A stretch of 64,000 nucleotides of DNA from Alphaproteobacteria bacterium (lineage in GTDB: Bacteria > Myxococcota_A > UBA796 > GCA-2862545), in contig JACKER010000026.1 of the NCBI GenBank assembly GCA_020632925.1, positions 39,306 through 103,305 on the forward strand, written 5' to 3'. A program made the translations under genes and the position numbers. The notes beneath the pieces were generated by a model. That model saw only the letters and a list, made by a program, of their open reading frames with translations. It did not search any database and was not told the origin of the DNA. Below are positions 8,520 through 17,390 of this stretch, one piece after another (position 1 is the first letter of the stretch; each line of letters begins with the position of its first letter).

Positions 8520-10756
8520 GGGACGAACCGGTCGGGCAGGCCGACGACCGTGAGGTTGCCGTGGTCGCCCGGGATGCGGTCCCAGGTGGGGGACTTGTTG
8601 TCCTTGTAGAAGTCGCTGCCCAGGCGCTCCTGCTGGAGCTGCCCGTGCATCACGTCGTAGCGCCAGCGGCCGACCTGTGCCCAGGCGCCGCTGTTGAAGG
8701 TCGCGAGCACCATCGAGCGGTCGTCCATCGGCAGCGAGCGCACGTTCGCCTTGTACTCCGGGGTCGCCTGACCGCCCCAGGCCGTCGGCGCGTTGCTCGT
8801 GTAGTAGACGCGCACCGGCTCACCCAGCGCCTTCGCGGTCGCGCCCACCGAGCGCATCCCCACCGTGTCCAGCATGTCGACGCCCACCGGCACGATGCGC
8901 TTCTGCTGCGCGAGCAGCCGCAGGAACGCGTAGTTCTCGGGCGTGGCCAGGAAGCCGAAGGTCGGCGCGGAGGCCGATGGGGTCAGCGCCTTGACCATGC
9001 TGCCCTCGATGCGCCCGCGGTACCCGTAGTAGAAGGACTCGAGCACGTTGGCCTCGTCGGGCCAGGCCGCGCCGATGAGATCGGCCGCCTCGTCCTTCTT
9101 CTCCTTGGACCACAGCGCGACGAAGGCCTCGCGGGTCTCGGCGGCCCGCAGGAGCGGCTGCATGACCTTGTGGAAGCGGACCACGTTCGGGTCGTAGTCG
9201 AACACGAAGGCCCAGTCCGGGCGCTGCTCGACGATGAAGTCGTACGACTGGTCGCTGCCGACCCCGACGTAGATGCCGCCGGCGTTCGTGAGGAAGCGCT
9301 CGAACAGGTAGCGGTGGGGCTCGTTGGTCGTGATGTAGCTGTGCGGGTCGCGGCACTCGGTCGTGCTGCGGCCGCCGTTCTGCAGCGACTCGAGCCAGTT
9401 CTTGCGCACCTCCTCGCCGCAGATGCCCTTGTCGTCGAGGACGTCGCTCTTCACCGACCACGCGATGCGCAGCTCCTCCTCGGTGGGCGGCTTCGGGTCG
9501 GGACGCATCGGCGGCGGCGTCTTCACCACCGCGGGCGGCCAGGCCGTGAGCCAGGGGTCGCCGGCCACGCACAGCGCTGGCGCCTTCTTCAGCGCCTGCC
9601 AGGTGGGCGCCGGCGTCCCGTCGGTCAGCAGCTTCTCCTTCGAGCTCGCGCAGGTGGGCGCCCCGTCGCAGGTGCCGAGCGGGGGCGCACCCTCACCGGC
9701 CCAGGTCCCCGTCCAGGTCGGCGGGCCCTCGATCTCCGCGCGGCGGGCCTCGAAGATCGTGGGCAGCCGCTTGCCGCGGAAGGAGCACAGCTCGCGCGCC
9801 GCCTCCCAGCTCCCGGCCGGGCTGCGACACACCGACGCCGCCGCGCAGGCGCTCGCGTCCGCGTCCGGCGCCTCGTCGATGTAGAAGGTGTCCACCTCGG
9901 CGTTGCCGCTCACGCAGCGCATGCCGGGCCCGGGGGGCGTGAGGCAGGGCGCGTGGTCCATCGCGAGCTCGATGCGACGGCCCAGCAGGGGACCCATCGC
10001 CCCGACGAGCGTGCCCACGGGGACGTCGTCGCTCACGACGACGCGGACGGCACCCTCGGCGGGAGGGGTCAGCGCCTGGCCGGGCGCGAAGGTCACCTCG
10101 GTCGCCGGATCGGCGCCCGGCAGCGCGAGGGGGATGGCGGTCGGTCCGTCGTCGGTCTGCACCACGAGCGGCACCACGTGCCCGTCGGCGGCGTGGCTGG
10201 CGAGCGCGAAGCGCAGCGTGGAGACCGGCAGCGACGCGTCCACCGCGAGCGCCTCGGCCCCCGTCATCCCCGGGATCTCCCAGTACGGGAAGCGCCCCCA
10301 GGCGCCCGGGCCCGCGATGCGCTCGGCGATCGTCGTCGTCTTCGGGAAGGGCGACATCCCCGCGCCTTCGAGCACCGGCAGCGTCAGGTCACCCTCGAAG
10401 GGCGCCTCGCCGAGCAGCAGCCGCGGCCCGTTGACCGCGTCCACCGCCTTCGACTTCAGCCACAGGTGGAGCTTCGCGGCCGCCAGTCGGTCGCCGGGCG
10501 AGGCCACGAAGCGCGCGCGGGTCGTCAGCTCGCCGAGCCCGCACCGGTCCCACAGCTCGCCCGCGGACGCCGTCGTGAGCGGTGAGGGCGCCTCCCCGCA
10601 GGTCCACGCGGTCGCCAGCTCTTCCTCGGACGGCATCGCGGCCCGCACCGCGTCGGACGACGAGGCGGCGGACAGCGCCTCGAGGTCGTACCCGGGGCCC
10701 ATCACCTGCGCATTGCAGCCAGCCAGGAAGGCCAGCACGACCAGTGGACGCGACAT
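8516..10756 (-). CDS. Lipoprotein combining a degenerate FGE-sulfatase-like domain and a Rossmann-like domain
   Basis: A 746-residue lipoprotein (LAFLAGC). Residues about 280-400 look like a worn formylglycine-generating-enzyme (FGE-sulfatase) domain: MRCVSGNAEVDTFYIDEAP, then CSFRGKRLPTIFEARRAE, with the conserved GKRLPT core. The last 300 residues form a separate domain with TNAGGIYVGVGSDQSYDFI followed by WAFVFDYDPNVV. This glycine-rich loop and acidic strand end resemble a nucleotide or SAM-binding Rossmann fold. Several Cys fit an envelope location. The gene sits 2 bases after the M14 gene and overlaps the M48 gene. Function unknown; the domain readings come from motifs only. Confidence 0.7.
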   Translation of the reverse strand: MSRPLVVLAFLAGCNAQVMGPGYDLEALSAASSSDAVRAAMPSEEELATAWTCGEAPSPLTTASAGELWDRCGLGELTTRARFVASPGDRLAAAKLHLWLKSKAVDAVNGPRLLLGEAPFEGDLTLPVLEGAGMSPFPKTTTIAERIAGPGAWGRFPYWEIPGMTGAEALAVDASLPVSTLRFALASHAADGHVVPLVVQTDDGPTAIPLALPGADPATEVTFAPGQALTPPAEGAVRVVVSDDVPVGTLVGAMGPLLGRRIELAMDHAPCLTPPGPGMRCVSGNAEVDTFYIDEAPDADASACAAASVCRSPAGSWEAARELCSFRGKRLPTIFEARRAEIEGPPTWTGTWAGEGAPPLGTCDGAPTCASSKEKLLTDGTPAPTWQALKKAPALCVAGDPWLTAWPPAVVKTPPPMRPDPKPPTEEELRIAWSVKSDVLDDKGICGEEVRKNWLESLQNGGRSTTECRDPHSYITTNEPHRYLFERFLTNAGGIYVGVGSDQSYDFIVEQRPDWAFVFDYDPNVVRFHKVMQPLLRAAETREAFVALWSKEKKDEAADLIGAAWPDEANVLESFYYGYRGRIEGSMVKALTPSASAPTFGFLATPENYAFLRLLAQQKRIVPVGVDMLDTVGMRSVGATAKALGEPVRVYYTSNAPTAWGGQATPEYKANVRSLPMDDRSMVLATFNSGAWAQVGRWRYDVMHGQLQQERLGSDFYKDNKSPTWDRIPGDHGNLTVVGLPDRFVP

Positions 10757-10758
10757 CC

Positions 10759-12789
10759 TCAACCCCCTCTCGCGGACTTGAGCTCGACCTCGACCTCGGT
10801 GACGCCGCGCACGTCGACCCGCTTCTCCCAGGGCTTGAACCCGGGGGCGTCGACGTGGAGGTTCACCGCGCCGTCGCGGTCCAGCATGAGATCGTAGCGG
10901 CCGTCTGCGGCCCGACTGCGCCAGGTCTCTCCCTCGGAGAGCACCAGCTCCTCCAGCGTCACCGCCGCGCTCACGGGCCTGCCGTCGCCGTCGTGGACCT
11001 GGACCACCAGGCGCGGACCGTCGAGCACGGCGTCGAGCAGCGTCTCGAACACCGGCCGCACCGTGCGGATCGAGGCCGCCGCGACCTCGGGGTCCGACGG
11101 GTTGTGGTGGCTGCCCTCGATGATGTAGGCCAGGCTGCCGTGCGCCCAGCGGTGCCAGTCCTGGTCGGTGCCGTCGACCTGGTACAGGTTCTTCGCGACC
11201 TGCAGCGGGCGCCCGCTCGCCTGTCGGCCCGCCTTCTCGGACATGCGCTCGGCCACGCCCCAGGCGGCGTCCGGTGCCGGCGAGGTCTTCCCGTCCACGG
11301 TGTAGGGCACGAGGATCTTGTTGGCCGCGGTGTGCCAGGAGATGACGGCGACCGGCACCCGCTTGTCCGCCAGCCGCATCAGCGCCTGGGTCTCGGGCTC
11401 GCTGCCCGGCTCGGGCCCGCGGTACTTCCCGCTCGCGGGGATCGAGCTGCTGCCGTTCTCGCCGAGCGCCCCCCAGGCGAACGGGTAGTTCCGGTTGAGG
11501 TCGACCCCCTCCCACGGCTCGAACACGCCGTCCCCGTCGAGGTCGCGGCCGTTCTTGCGGTCGTGGTCGGTCGACAGCTCGAGGTAGGCCTGGTTCCCGT
11601 CGGGGTTCACGAGCGGCACGAACCACAGCTCGAGCTCGTTCACCCAGCGCGCCACCCGCGGGTCGGTCTTGCGGCGCTCGAGGACCGTCCACAGCGCGTC
11701 CAGCGCGTACTCCGGGGCGAGCAGCTCGCCGCCGTGGTGGGCCGCGACCAGCAGCACGACGGGCTCGTTCTCGTCGGTGCCGGGGTTGTCGCTGACGCGC
11801 ACGCCATAAATCGGCCGTCCCTGCCGGCTGCGTCCGAGCTCGGCGACCTTCGCCACGTCGCGGTGCCTGCTGGCCATGGCGAGCAGGAGCTGCTCGACCA
11901 TCTCGGGGTTCTTGTACGACAGGTCGAGGTGGATGCCGTCGCGCACGACGACGCCGGGGTCGGCGCGGGTCGCGCGGTACCGCTCGTCGCGCACCCAGTA
12001 GGGCTCGTCCGCGCTCCACCACGGGATGTCGACGCCGAGCCGACGCAGCCGCTCGAGCCCGACCGGATCCGTCTCGACGACCACGAGCTCCGGCTCGTCG
12101 ACGGCGAGCTCCCCCAGGTCCGTGGGGATCTTCCCCCGGTCTGCGGCAGCGACCTGGACCCAGCGCTTCGAGCCGAACGCGGTGCGCTCCGCCGCGAGCG
12201 GTGTGGCCCCCGTGTCGAGCACGGACATCGCGACCAGCCGGGTGTCCGACCCCTGGGCCGGGTGCGCCCGCAGGCCGACGTGACCGGTCGGCAGGGCGCC
12301 GTCGGTGGCGGACACCGTGCCGAGCTCGACCAGCGTGTCGGCGTCGTACGCGGAGGCGGTGATCGACGGGCCCGCCAGCCGCACGACGAGCTCGATCGCG
12401 CGCCGCTCGCGCAGGTTCGGGACGGTGATTCGCCCGCCCAGCTCCCGCACGCCGCCGAGCGCCCAGCGGTAGAGCACGAGGTCCTCGCGCTCCACGCTCA
12501 CCCCGTAGGCGTTCAGGGCGAAGGCGTCACCACCCTGGCGGTCCGCCCGGAAGAGCAGGGTAAAGTCGGGCTTCTTGCCGAGGACGAGGGTCGCACGCAG
12601 CACGCCGTCCGTCAGCGTCTGCTCGGCCAGCCACACCTGGAGCTCGCCGGGGGAGGCGGCCTTGAGGTACAGCCCGTCGGCGCCGCCCTCCCAACGCCCA
12701 CGCAGGCCTGCGCCGGTCAGCGGCACGTCCACCTCCCGCGCGTCACGCGTCGGGAAGGCGAGGGCGAGGCTGGCGAGGAGCGCGATCAC
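10759..12789 (-). CDS. M14 family zinc carboxypeptidase, exported
   Basis: A 676-residue exported protein (signal IALLASLALAF). The N-terminal 200 residues are a beta-rich, laminin G/LamG-like region. The M14 carboxypeptidase domain follows: zinc ligands in VAAHHGGELLAPE and VISWHTA, substrate-binding VDLNRNYPF, and the catalytic Glu in AYIIEGSHHN. The tail (RLVVQVHDGDGRPV onward) is a carboxypeptidase-regulatory-like beta domain. It probably trims C-terminal residues from peptides in the periplasm. GTG at 12789 overlaps the upstream stop (GTGA), which fixes the start. Confidence 0.9.
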   Translation of the reverse strand: MIALLASLALAFPTRDAREVDVPLTGAGLRGRWEGGADGLYLKAASPGELQVWLAEQTLTDGVLRATLVLGKKPDFTLLFRADRQGGDAFALNAYGVSVEREDLVLYRWALGGVRELGGRITVPNLRERRAIELVVRLAGPSITASAYDADTLVELGTVSATDGALPTGHVGLRAHPAQGSDTRLVAMSVLDTGATPLAAERTAFGSKRWVQVAAADRGKIPTDLGELAVDEPELVVVETDPVGLERLRRLGVDIPWWSADEPYWVRDERYRATRADPGVVVRDGIHLDLSYKNPEMVEQLLLAMASRHRDVAKVAELGRSRQGRPIYGVRVSDNPGTDENEPVVLLVAAHHGGELLAPEYALDALWTVLERRKTDPRVARWVNELELWFVPLVNPDGNQAYLELSTDHDRKNGRDLDGDGVFEPWEGVDLNRNYPFAWGALGENGSSSIPASGKYRGPEPGSEPETQALMRLADKRVPVAVISWHTAANKILVPYTVDGKTSPAPDAAWGVAERMSEKAGRQASGRPLQVAKNLYQVDGTDQDWHRWAHGSLAYIIEGSHHNPSDPEVAAASIRTVRPVFETLLDAVLDGPRLVVQVHDGDGRPVSAAVTLEELVLSEGETWRSRAADGRYDLMLDRDGAVNLHVDAPGFKPWEKRVDVRGVTEVEVELKSARGG

Positions 12790-13802
12790 GGCGAGGTCGT
12801 CGGCTCCTCGGTGGGCGCTGCGGGCTCGGGTTCCGGCACCGCCGTGAGCGCCGCACCTTCTTCGAGGGAGGCGGCGCACCGGAAGCCGAAGTGGTGGTAC
12901 GGGTGGTTGTTCGGTACGTGCGGGCGACGGTGCCAGCCGGTGGCGTGCATCGGCTCCCAGTACCAGCTCCCCCCCTTCACCATCTTCAGCGTGTGGCCCG
13001 GGCAGTCGTCGGCCCCGCCGCACGGGCCCATCGGGTCGGTCCCGAGGCAGGCGTCCCCGCAGGCCGCGTAGTCCTTGGAGAACCAGTCGTAGACCCACTC
13101 CTCGGCGTTCCCCACGAGGTCGTAGGTGCCGTACCGGCCGGGCGGCTTCTGCGCGACCTCGAAGGTGCGGCCCTTCTCCGGGTGCGGCGGCGCCTTGTTC
13201 ACGCCGCACGAGCGGACGGCGTCGGGGGTCATGACCACCGCCTGGTCGCACGTGACCTCGCCCTTGCCGTAGGGGGTGTCGTCGCCGTCGGGTCCGCGGG
13301 CGGCCTTCTCGTACTGGGCCTCCGTCGGCAGGTGCTTGCCGTTGACCTTGCAGTAGTCGCGCGCCTGGTACCAGTTCGCGCCCATGATGGGCTGGGTCGG
13401 CCGCGAGAAGTCGTTGTACGCCGCGTGCGCCTCGGTGCACTTCCCGGCGGCCTTGCAGGCCTTGTACGCCTCGGTCGTCACCTCGGTGGCGTCGATGAAG
13501 AAGGTCTGCAGCCACACGGTGGCCTGCGGGCCGTAGCCCGTGCCCTCGCGGCGGTTCTCGGACTGGTTGCAGTCGTGCACGGCGTCCGTCCCACGGAGGA
13601 ACGGACCCCCGGGCACGCACACCATTCCGACGGGGACCTCGTCCGGGCAGGGCTCGATGACCACGCCCTCGGGCGACACCGGCTTCGGCGGCGGGGGCGG
13701 CGGCTCGGGCGGCGGCGGGGGCTCGGGCTCGGCGATCGGGACGGCGGGCTCGGGCAGCGGCGTGGGGGTGGTCGCGCAGGCGGCCAGCAGGGCGAGGAAC
13801 AC
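12786..13802 (-). CDS. FGE-sulfatase domain (SUMF1-like) lipoprotein
   Basis: A 338-residue lipoprotein (LALLAAC) with a Pro/Glu-rich linker (EPEPPPPPEPPPPPP). The FGE-sulfatase domain then follows: VCVPGGPFLRGTD, FFIDATEVTTEAYKAC, GKHLPTEAQYEKAARG, LVGNAEEWVYDW, MVKGGSWY and HHFGFRCA. True formylglycine generators use paired Cys near the end; these are not in the expected place here, and many such proteins have other or no enzymatic roles. A partner role to the FGE-like fusion two genes downstream is plausible. GTG at 13802 is the only start that keeps the lipobox near the N-terminus. Confidence 0.85.
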   Translation of the reverse strand: MFLALLAACATTPTPLPEPAVPIAEPEPPPPPEPPPPPPKPVSPEGVVIEPCPDEVPVGMVCVPGGPFLRGTDAVHDCNQSENRREGTGYGPQATVWLQTFFIDATEVTTEAYKACKAAGKCTEAHAAYNDFSRPTQPIMGANWYQARDYCKVNGKHLPTEAQYEKAARGPDGDDTPYGKGEVTCDQAVVMTPDAVRSCGVNKAPPHPEKGRTFEVAQKPPGRYGTYDLVGNAEEWVYDWFSKDYAACGDACLGTDPMGPCGGADDCPGHTLKMVKGGSWYWEPMHATGWHRRPHVPNNHPYHHFGFRCAASLEEGAALTAVPEPEPAAPTEEPTTSP

Positions 13803-13816
13803 GGGGCGATCCGGGT

Positions 13817-15175
13817 CTACGGCGCGGGCGGCGTGGGGTGGGACTCGTGGGCGGGGACGGCGGCGGCGACGGGCGAGGGCTCCCGGCGCCACCAGGTGAG
13901 GCCGGCGAAGACGGAGAGCACCGCGAGCCAGGCGAGGCCCAGCGGGTCGGCGAGCACCGAGTAGGCGAGGACCGCGCCCGCCCCGGTCACGTAGAGCACG
14001 GAGGCGACGGTGGGGACGGGGCGCAGGCGCGCGCGGCCGCGGACCCCGTCGGCGAGCAGGCCCACGACGGTGAGCCAGGAGAACAGGAGCAGCACGGCCC
14101 CCGACCGCTCGACCAGGGCCAGCAGCGACTGGCCGTAGAGGAGACCCAGCGCCAGCACGGTCTGCACCAGCACGAAGGCGAGCGGGAGCTTCCCGCGACG
14201 GGGCGCGAGCCAGCGGGGGAGCCAGCCATCGCGGGCCATCACCGCGCCGACGTGCGGGCCGAGCATCGTCATGGCGCTCATCGCGGAGACCAGCGCGAGC
14301 ACCGCCGCCACGGAGACCGCCTTGCCCATCGCCGGCCCCGCGAGCTTGGCGAGGAGCACGTGCGCGAGCGTGACCCGCTGGTCCTCGTAGGACATGACGG
14401 CGGCGAGCTCGGCGGGGTCGAGGTTGGCGACGAAGACCCAGTTCACCGCGAGGTAGAGCACCGCCACCATGCCGCAGCCGATCAAGAGCGCGCGCGGCAC
14501 GTCGCGGCGGGGGCGGCGGAACTCGGCGGCGGCGTAGATCGCGGCGTTCCAGCCGGAGAACGCGAACGCGATCCAGTACTGGGACTCGAGGAAGGGGCCC
14601 CAGGGGAAGCCGTCGGTGTGGTCCGGCGCGGTCCAGGTGGGCCAGGACGTGTTGCCGGCGAAGAGCCCGACGGTGACGAAGAGCGCGAGCAGGCCGCCCT
14701 TGACCGCGACCAGCAGGTTCTGCGTCGAGGCGGACACCCGCGGGTGGATCGCGTGGGCCACGGCGAGCGCGACCAGCGCCATGCCGGCGAGCAGCCGGGG
14801 CGCGACGGGGCTGCCCAGCGTGCGCGCGAACTCGCCGACCGCGTACGCGTCGACGGCGAGGGGTGCGGCGAACCCGAAGACGAGCGAGGCCATCCCGGCC
14901 ATCGAGCCGATGACGGGGTGCCAGGAGCGCGCGAGGTAGGCGTACTCCCCGCCGCTGCGCCCGTCGTTCGCCGCGATCTCGGAGTAGGCGAGGGCGCCGC
15001 AGAGCGCGAGCCCCGCACCCGCCACCCACGCCGACAGGATCACGCCCGGGTCCATGTGCTGCGCGAGGAAGCCCGTGGAGAGCAGCACGCCCGCGCCGAT
15101 CATGTTGGCGGCGACCAGGCCGATGCCCGAGGCCAGGCCCAGCCCGTGCCGTTCTGGCGGTGGTGTGGCGGTCAA
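13817..15175 (-). CDS. APC superfamily amino-acid permease
   Basis: About 452 residues with twelve or so hydrophobic segments. GLVAANMIGAGVLLSTGF is the glycine-rich first-helix motif of amino acid/polyamine/organocation transporters, and FAFSGWNAAIYAAAEFRRPRRDVPRA is the usual helix 6-loop region (split here as FAFSGWNAAIYAAAEF then RRPRRDVPRA). It imports amino acids or exchanges them across the inner membrane. The start is uncertain: TTG at 15175 places GLGLASG near the N-terminus, while a GTG at 15268 would add a Pro/Arg-rich leader with no ribosome-binding site. It is the first gene of the secreted-peptidase operon, which suggests uptake of released amino acids. Confidence 0.85.
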   Translation of the reverse strand: MTATPPPERHGLGLASGIGLVAANMIGAGVLLSTGFLAQHMDPGVILSAWVAGAGLALCGALAYSEIAANDGRSGGEYAYLARSWHPVIGSMAGMASLVFGFAAPLAVDAYAVGEFARTLGSPVAPRLLAGMALVALAVAHAIHPRVSASTQNLLVAVKGGLLALFVTVGLFAGNTSWPTWTAPDHTDGFPWGPFLESQYWIAFAFSGWNAAIYAAAEFRRPRRDVPRALLIGCGMVAVLYLAVNWVFVANLDPAELAAVMSYEDQRVTLAHVLLAKLAGPAMGKAVSVAAVLALVSAMSAMTMLGPHVGAVMARDGWLPRWLAPRRGKLPLAFVLVQTVLALGLLYGQSLLALVERSGAVLLLFSWLTVVGLLADGVRGRARLRPVPTVASVLYVTGAGAVLAYSVLADPLGLAWLAVLSVFAGLTWWRREPSPVAAAVPAHESHPTPPAP

Positions 15176-15627
15176 GAGGAGCTCGGGGAGGGAGGAGCGG
15201 GCGGGGGGGAGGAGAGCGGGGAGAGGACGAGGAGGAAGGCCACGGTAGCACGATCGGCGGCCCGCCACGAGGGGCGGTCGAAGAGGTCGGTTCGGCCGGT
15301 ACGTGTCACGTGCGGATCATCCTAGCGCAGGTCGCGCGTCGGTACGCGAGGGGGAGGCGAGAGGAGCCCGTTCCCGACGAGCGGCTCCGCGAGCGTCCGG
15401 GTCTGGAGGTGACGGCATGTGGTGGGCGGCGTCGGGGTTGCGGTGCACGGGCGGTGGCGGCGATGGAAGGACCGACCGCTGACGGACCTGGAGTGGTCCA
15501 TGGTCGGCGTGTGGCGGGGGTTCATCGTCGACGAGACCACGCGGTACCAGGTGTTCACCGAGGACCGACGCGGCTGCGTGTGGGACCACGAACACGGGCC
15601 CCGTCGGTCCTGAGATCGTCGGTCACC
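15176..15627. other. Intergenic stretch between divergent genes, with one weak small reading frame
   Basis: About 450 bases between the permease (minus) and the sigma-factor gene (plus), presumably with both promoters. No clear -35/-10 pair could be picked in this GC-rich DNA. One plus-strand frame (15419-15613, 64 codons, GTG start nine bases after GGAGG) ends in TTRYQVFTEDRRGCVWDHEH, which reads like real protein. It has no recognised relative and is held at low confidence. Confidence 0.3.
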
Positions 15628-15666
15628 TCTCCCCTCGGCCGACGACCAGGTGAGGAGGAGGGGAGA
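15628..15666 (+). promoter_or_regulatory. Stem covering the ribosome-binding site of the sigma-protease gene
   Basis: TCTCCCCTC at 15628-15636 is the exact complement of GAGGGGAGA at 15658-15666, which holds the ribosome-binding site and the A of the start ATG. The 9-bp stem with a 21-base loop would block translation until opened. The complementarity is seen; control by it is inferred. Confidence 0.4.
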
Positions 15667-17390
15667 TGTCGTCGTCCGTCGCCACCGTCGTCGCAGCCCA
15701 GACCGGGGATGCAGAGGCCTTCACGCAGCTCGTCCGTGCCTGGGCGACCACGGTGTGCGCCATCGGCACCGCGATCACGAGGGACCCCGTACGGGGCGAG
15801 GAGGTCGCGCAGGACGTGTTCGTCCACGCGTGGACCGGGCTCGGCCAGCTCCGTAACCCCAGGAGCTTCCCGGCCTGGATCCGCCAGCTGGCGCGCAACC
15901 GCGCCCGGGACGCCGTCCGGCGGGAGGCCCGTCGGCGGGAGGTCGGCGCGAGTCCGCTGGAGACCGAGGTCCACCCGCACGATCCCGCCCGCGAGCTGCT
16001 GGCGCGCGAGGAGGAGGAGGCCGTGTGGGCGGCGCTGGAGGAACTCTCCGACGACGACCGCGAAGTGCTGGTCCTGTTCTACCGGGAGGGGCGGTCGGTC
16101 GAGCAGGTGGCGGGCCTGCTCGAGCTGCGGCCGGTCGCTGTGCGCAAGCGGCTGTCGCGGGCGCGGGAGAGGCTGCGCGGGGACGTGGGCGAGCGGCTGG
16201 GCGACGTGCTGACCCGCTCGACGCCCACCGCGGCCTTCGTCGCCGGTGTCGCCGCGCTGCTCGTCGGCGCGTCTCCAGGGGTGGCGCACGCCGCCGGCAC
16301 CGCCGGTGCCGCGAAGCTCGGCCTCGGCGCTGGCCTCGGCGCGGGGGCAGCGCTCGGCGCAGCGGGTGGGCTCGCGGGCGTGTGGGTGGGGCACCGCCAG
16401 GCGCTCTCCGCGACGCCCCAGGAGCTCCGTCCCCGGCTGCGGCGGCACAGCGCGGCCCAGGGGATCGCCGTCGTCGTCGCCGCCCTGCTGATGGCGGGCG
16501 TGTCCGGCCCCGTGGGCGTGCTCGTCGGGATGACGCTGCTCGGCGCGGTGCTCGGGGGGACGGCGCTCGCGTGGCCGCTGCACCGGGCGCGCATGCTGGG
16601 GACGAGCGCGGGGCTGGCGGCGGGGCTGCTCGGTGCCGCTGGTGGCCTCGCGATGTCGGGTGCGCTGTCGTTCCCGGTGGCGCTGGCCGTCCTCGTGCAG
16701 CTCCAGTGCTTCGTCGCCGTCCCGCTGGCGCTGGGCTTCGCGGGCAGCTGGCACCTCGGCCAGCGCTGGCGCTGGTGGTTCGTGGGCGCGCTCGGCTGGC
16801 TGGTGGCCGCCCCGGTCCTCGGCGCCGGGACGGCGCTCGCGGTGGCGCTCTTCGGGCAGGCGCCTCTGGTGGGCGCCGTCGGGCTGTCGGTCTCGGCCGG
16901 CTTCGGCGAGGAGAGCGTGCGCCTGCTGTTGCTGGGAGCGCTCTGGCGGTGGGTGGGGCCTGTCGAGGCCCGTCGCGCCGTCGTGCTGGGGCTCGGTCAC
17001 GGAGGCGTGGAGGCCGTGTTGTTCGGCCTCGGGACGCTCGCGACGGTGGCGGGCGGCGCGACCGCGGGTGCCGCCGACCACGCGCTGTACGGTCTGTCGC
17101 GCCTGTTCCTGCTGCTCTGCCACGTCGGCTTCACGCTGATGGTGTGGCGGGCCCTCCGTGACCGTTCGCCCGTATGGTGGGTGACGGCGGTGGCCGTTCA
17201 CGTCGCGATCGATCTGGCGGCGTTCGCGGGTCCCCTGGTCTGGCCGTCGGGCGGCGGTTGGCTCGGTGGTGTGAGCGTGCTGGCGGTGGTGCTGGTCTCT
17301 GCCGGCTTGCTGCGCTCGGCGCTCGGGAGCGGGGGTGACGTGGACGGAGTCGTCACTCCGCGCGAAGATGGGGGCCGGAGGACGGGTTGA
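15666..17390 (+). CDS. ECF sigma factor fused to a polytopic YhfC-like intramembrane protease domain
   Basis: A 574-residue fusion. Residues 10-85 are sigma region 2 (GDAEAFTQLVRAW, GEEVAQDVFVHAW, FPAWIRQLARNRARD). Residues 120-180 are sigma region 4 (LEELSDDDREVLVLFY, then SVEQVAGLLELRPVAVRKRL). From about residue 190 on there are many transmembrane helices. The last third has motifs of the YhfC/PrsW glutamic-type intramembrane protease group: EESVR (Glu415, Glu416, Arg419), GLGHGGVEA (His445, Glu449), His486 in CHVGFT, and HVAID (His512, Asp516). So a sigma factor is tied to the membrane by its own putative protease. Downstream genes overlap it (TTGA). Autoproteolytic release is inference. 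Confidence 0.85.
   Translation: MSSSVATVVAAQTGDAEAFTQLVRAWATTVCAIGTAITRDPVRGEEVAQDVFVHAWTGLGQLRNPRSFPAWIRQLARNRARDAVRREARRREVGASPLETEVHPHDPARELLAREEEEAVWAALEELSDDDREVLVLFYREGRSVEQVAGLLELRPVAVRKRLSRARERLRGDVGERLGDVLTRSTPTAAFVAGVAALLVGASPGVAHAAGTAGAAKLGLGAGLGAGAALGAAGGLAGVWVGHRQALSATPQELRPRLRRHSAAQGIAVVVAALLMAGVSGPVGVLVGMTLLGAVLGGTALAWPLHRARMLGTSAGLAAGLLGAAGGLAMSGALSFPVALAVLVQLQCFVAVPLALGFAGSWHLGQRWRWWFVGALGWLVAAPVLGAGTALAVALFGQAPLVGAVGLSVSAGFGEESVRLLLLGALWRWVGPVEARRAVVLGLGHGGVEAVLFGLGTLATVAGGATAGAADHALYGLSRLFLLLCHVGFTLMVWRALRDRSPVWWVTAVAVHVAIDLAAFAGPLVWPSGGGWLGGVSVLAVVLVSAGLLRSALGSGGDVDGVVTPREDGGRRTG

Noticed and set aside
10582..13071. Long plus-strand frame opposite the M14 gene
   Set aside because: Arg/His/Gly-rich translation without motifs; the minus strand encodes a complete carboxypeptidase.
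12786..15251. One long minus-strand frame spanning permease and FGE-like gene
   Set aside because: Its first half is in the wrong frame for the permease; only the part after 13802 is the FGE-like lipoprotein.
15317..15595. Small minus-strand frames upstream of the permease
   Set aside because: Both have low-complexity Pro/Arg/His content and no ribosome-binding site.
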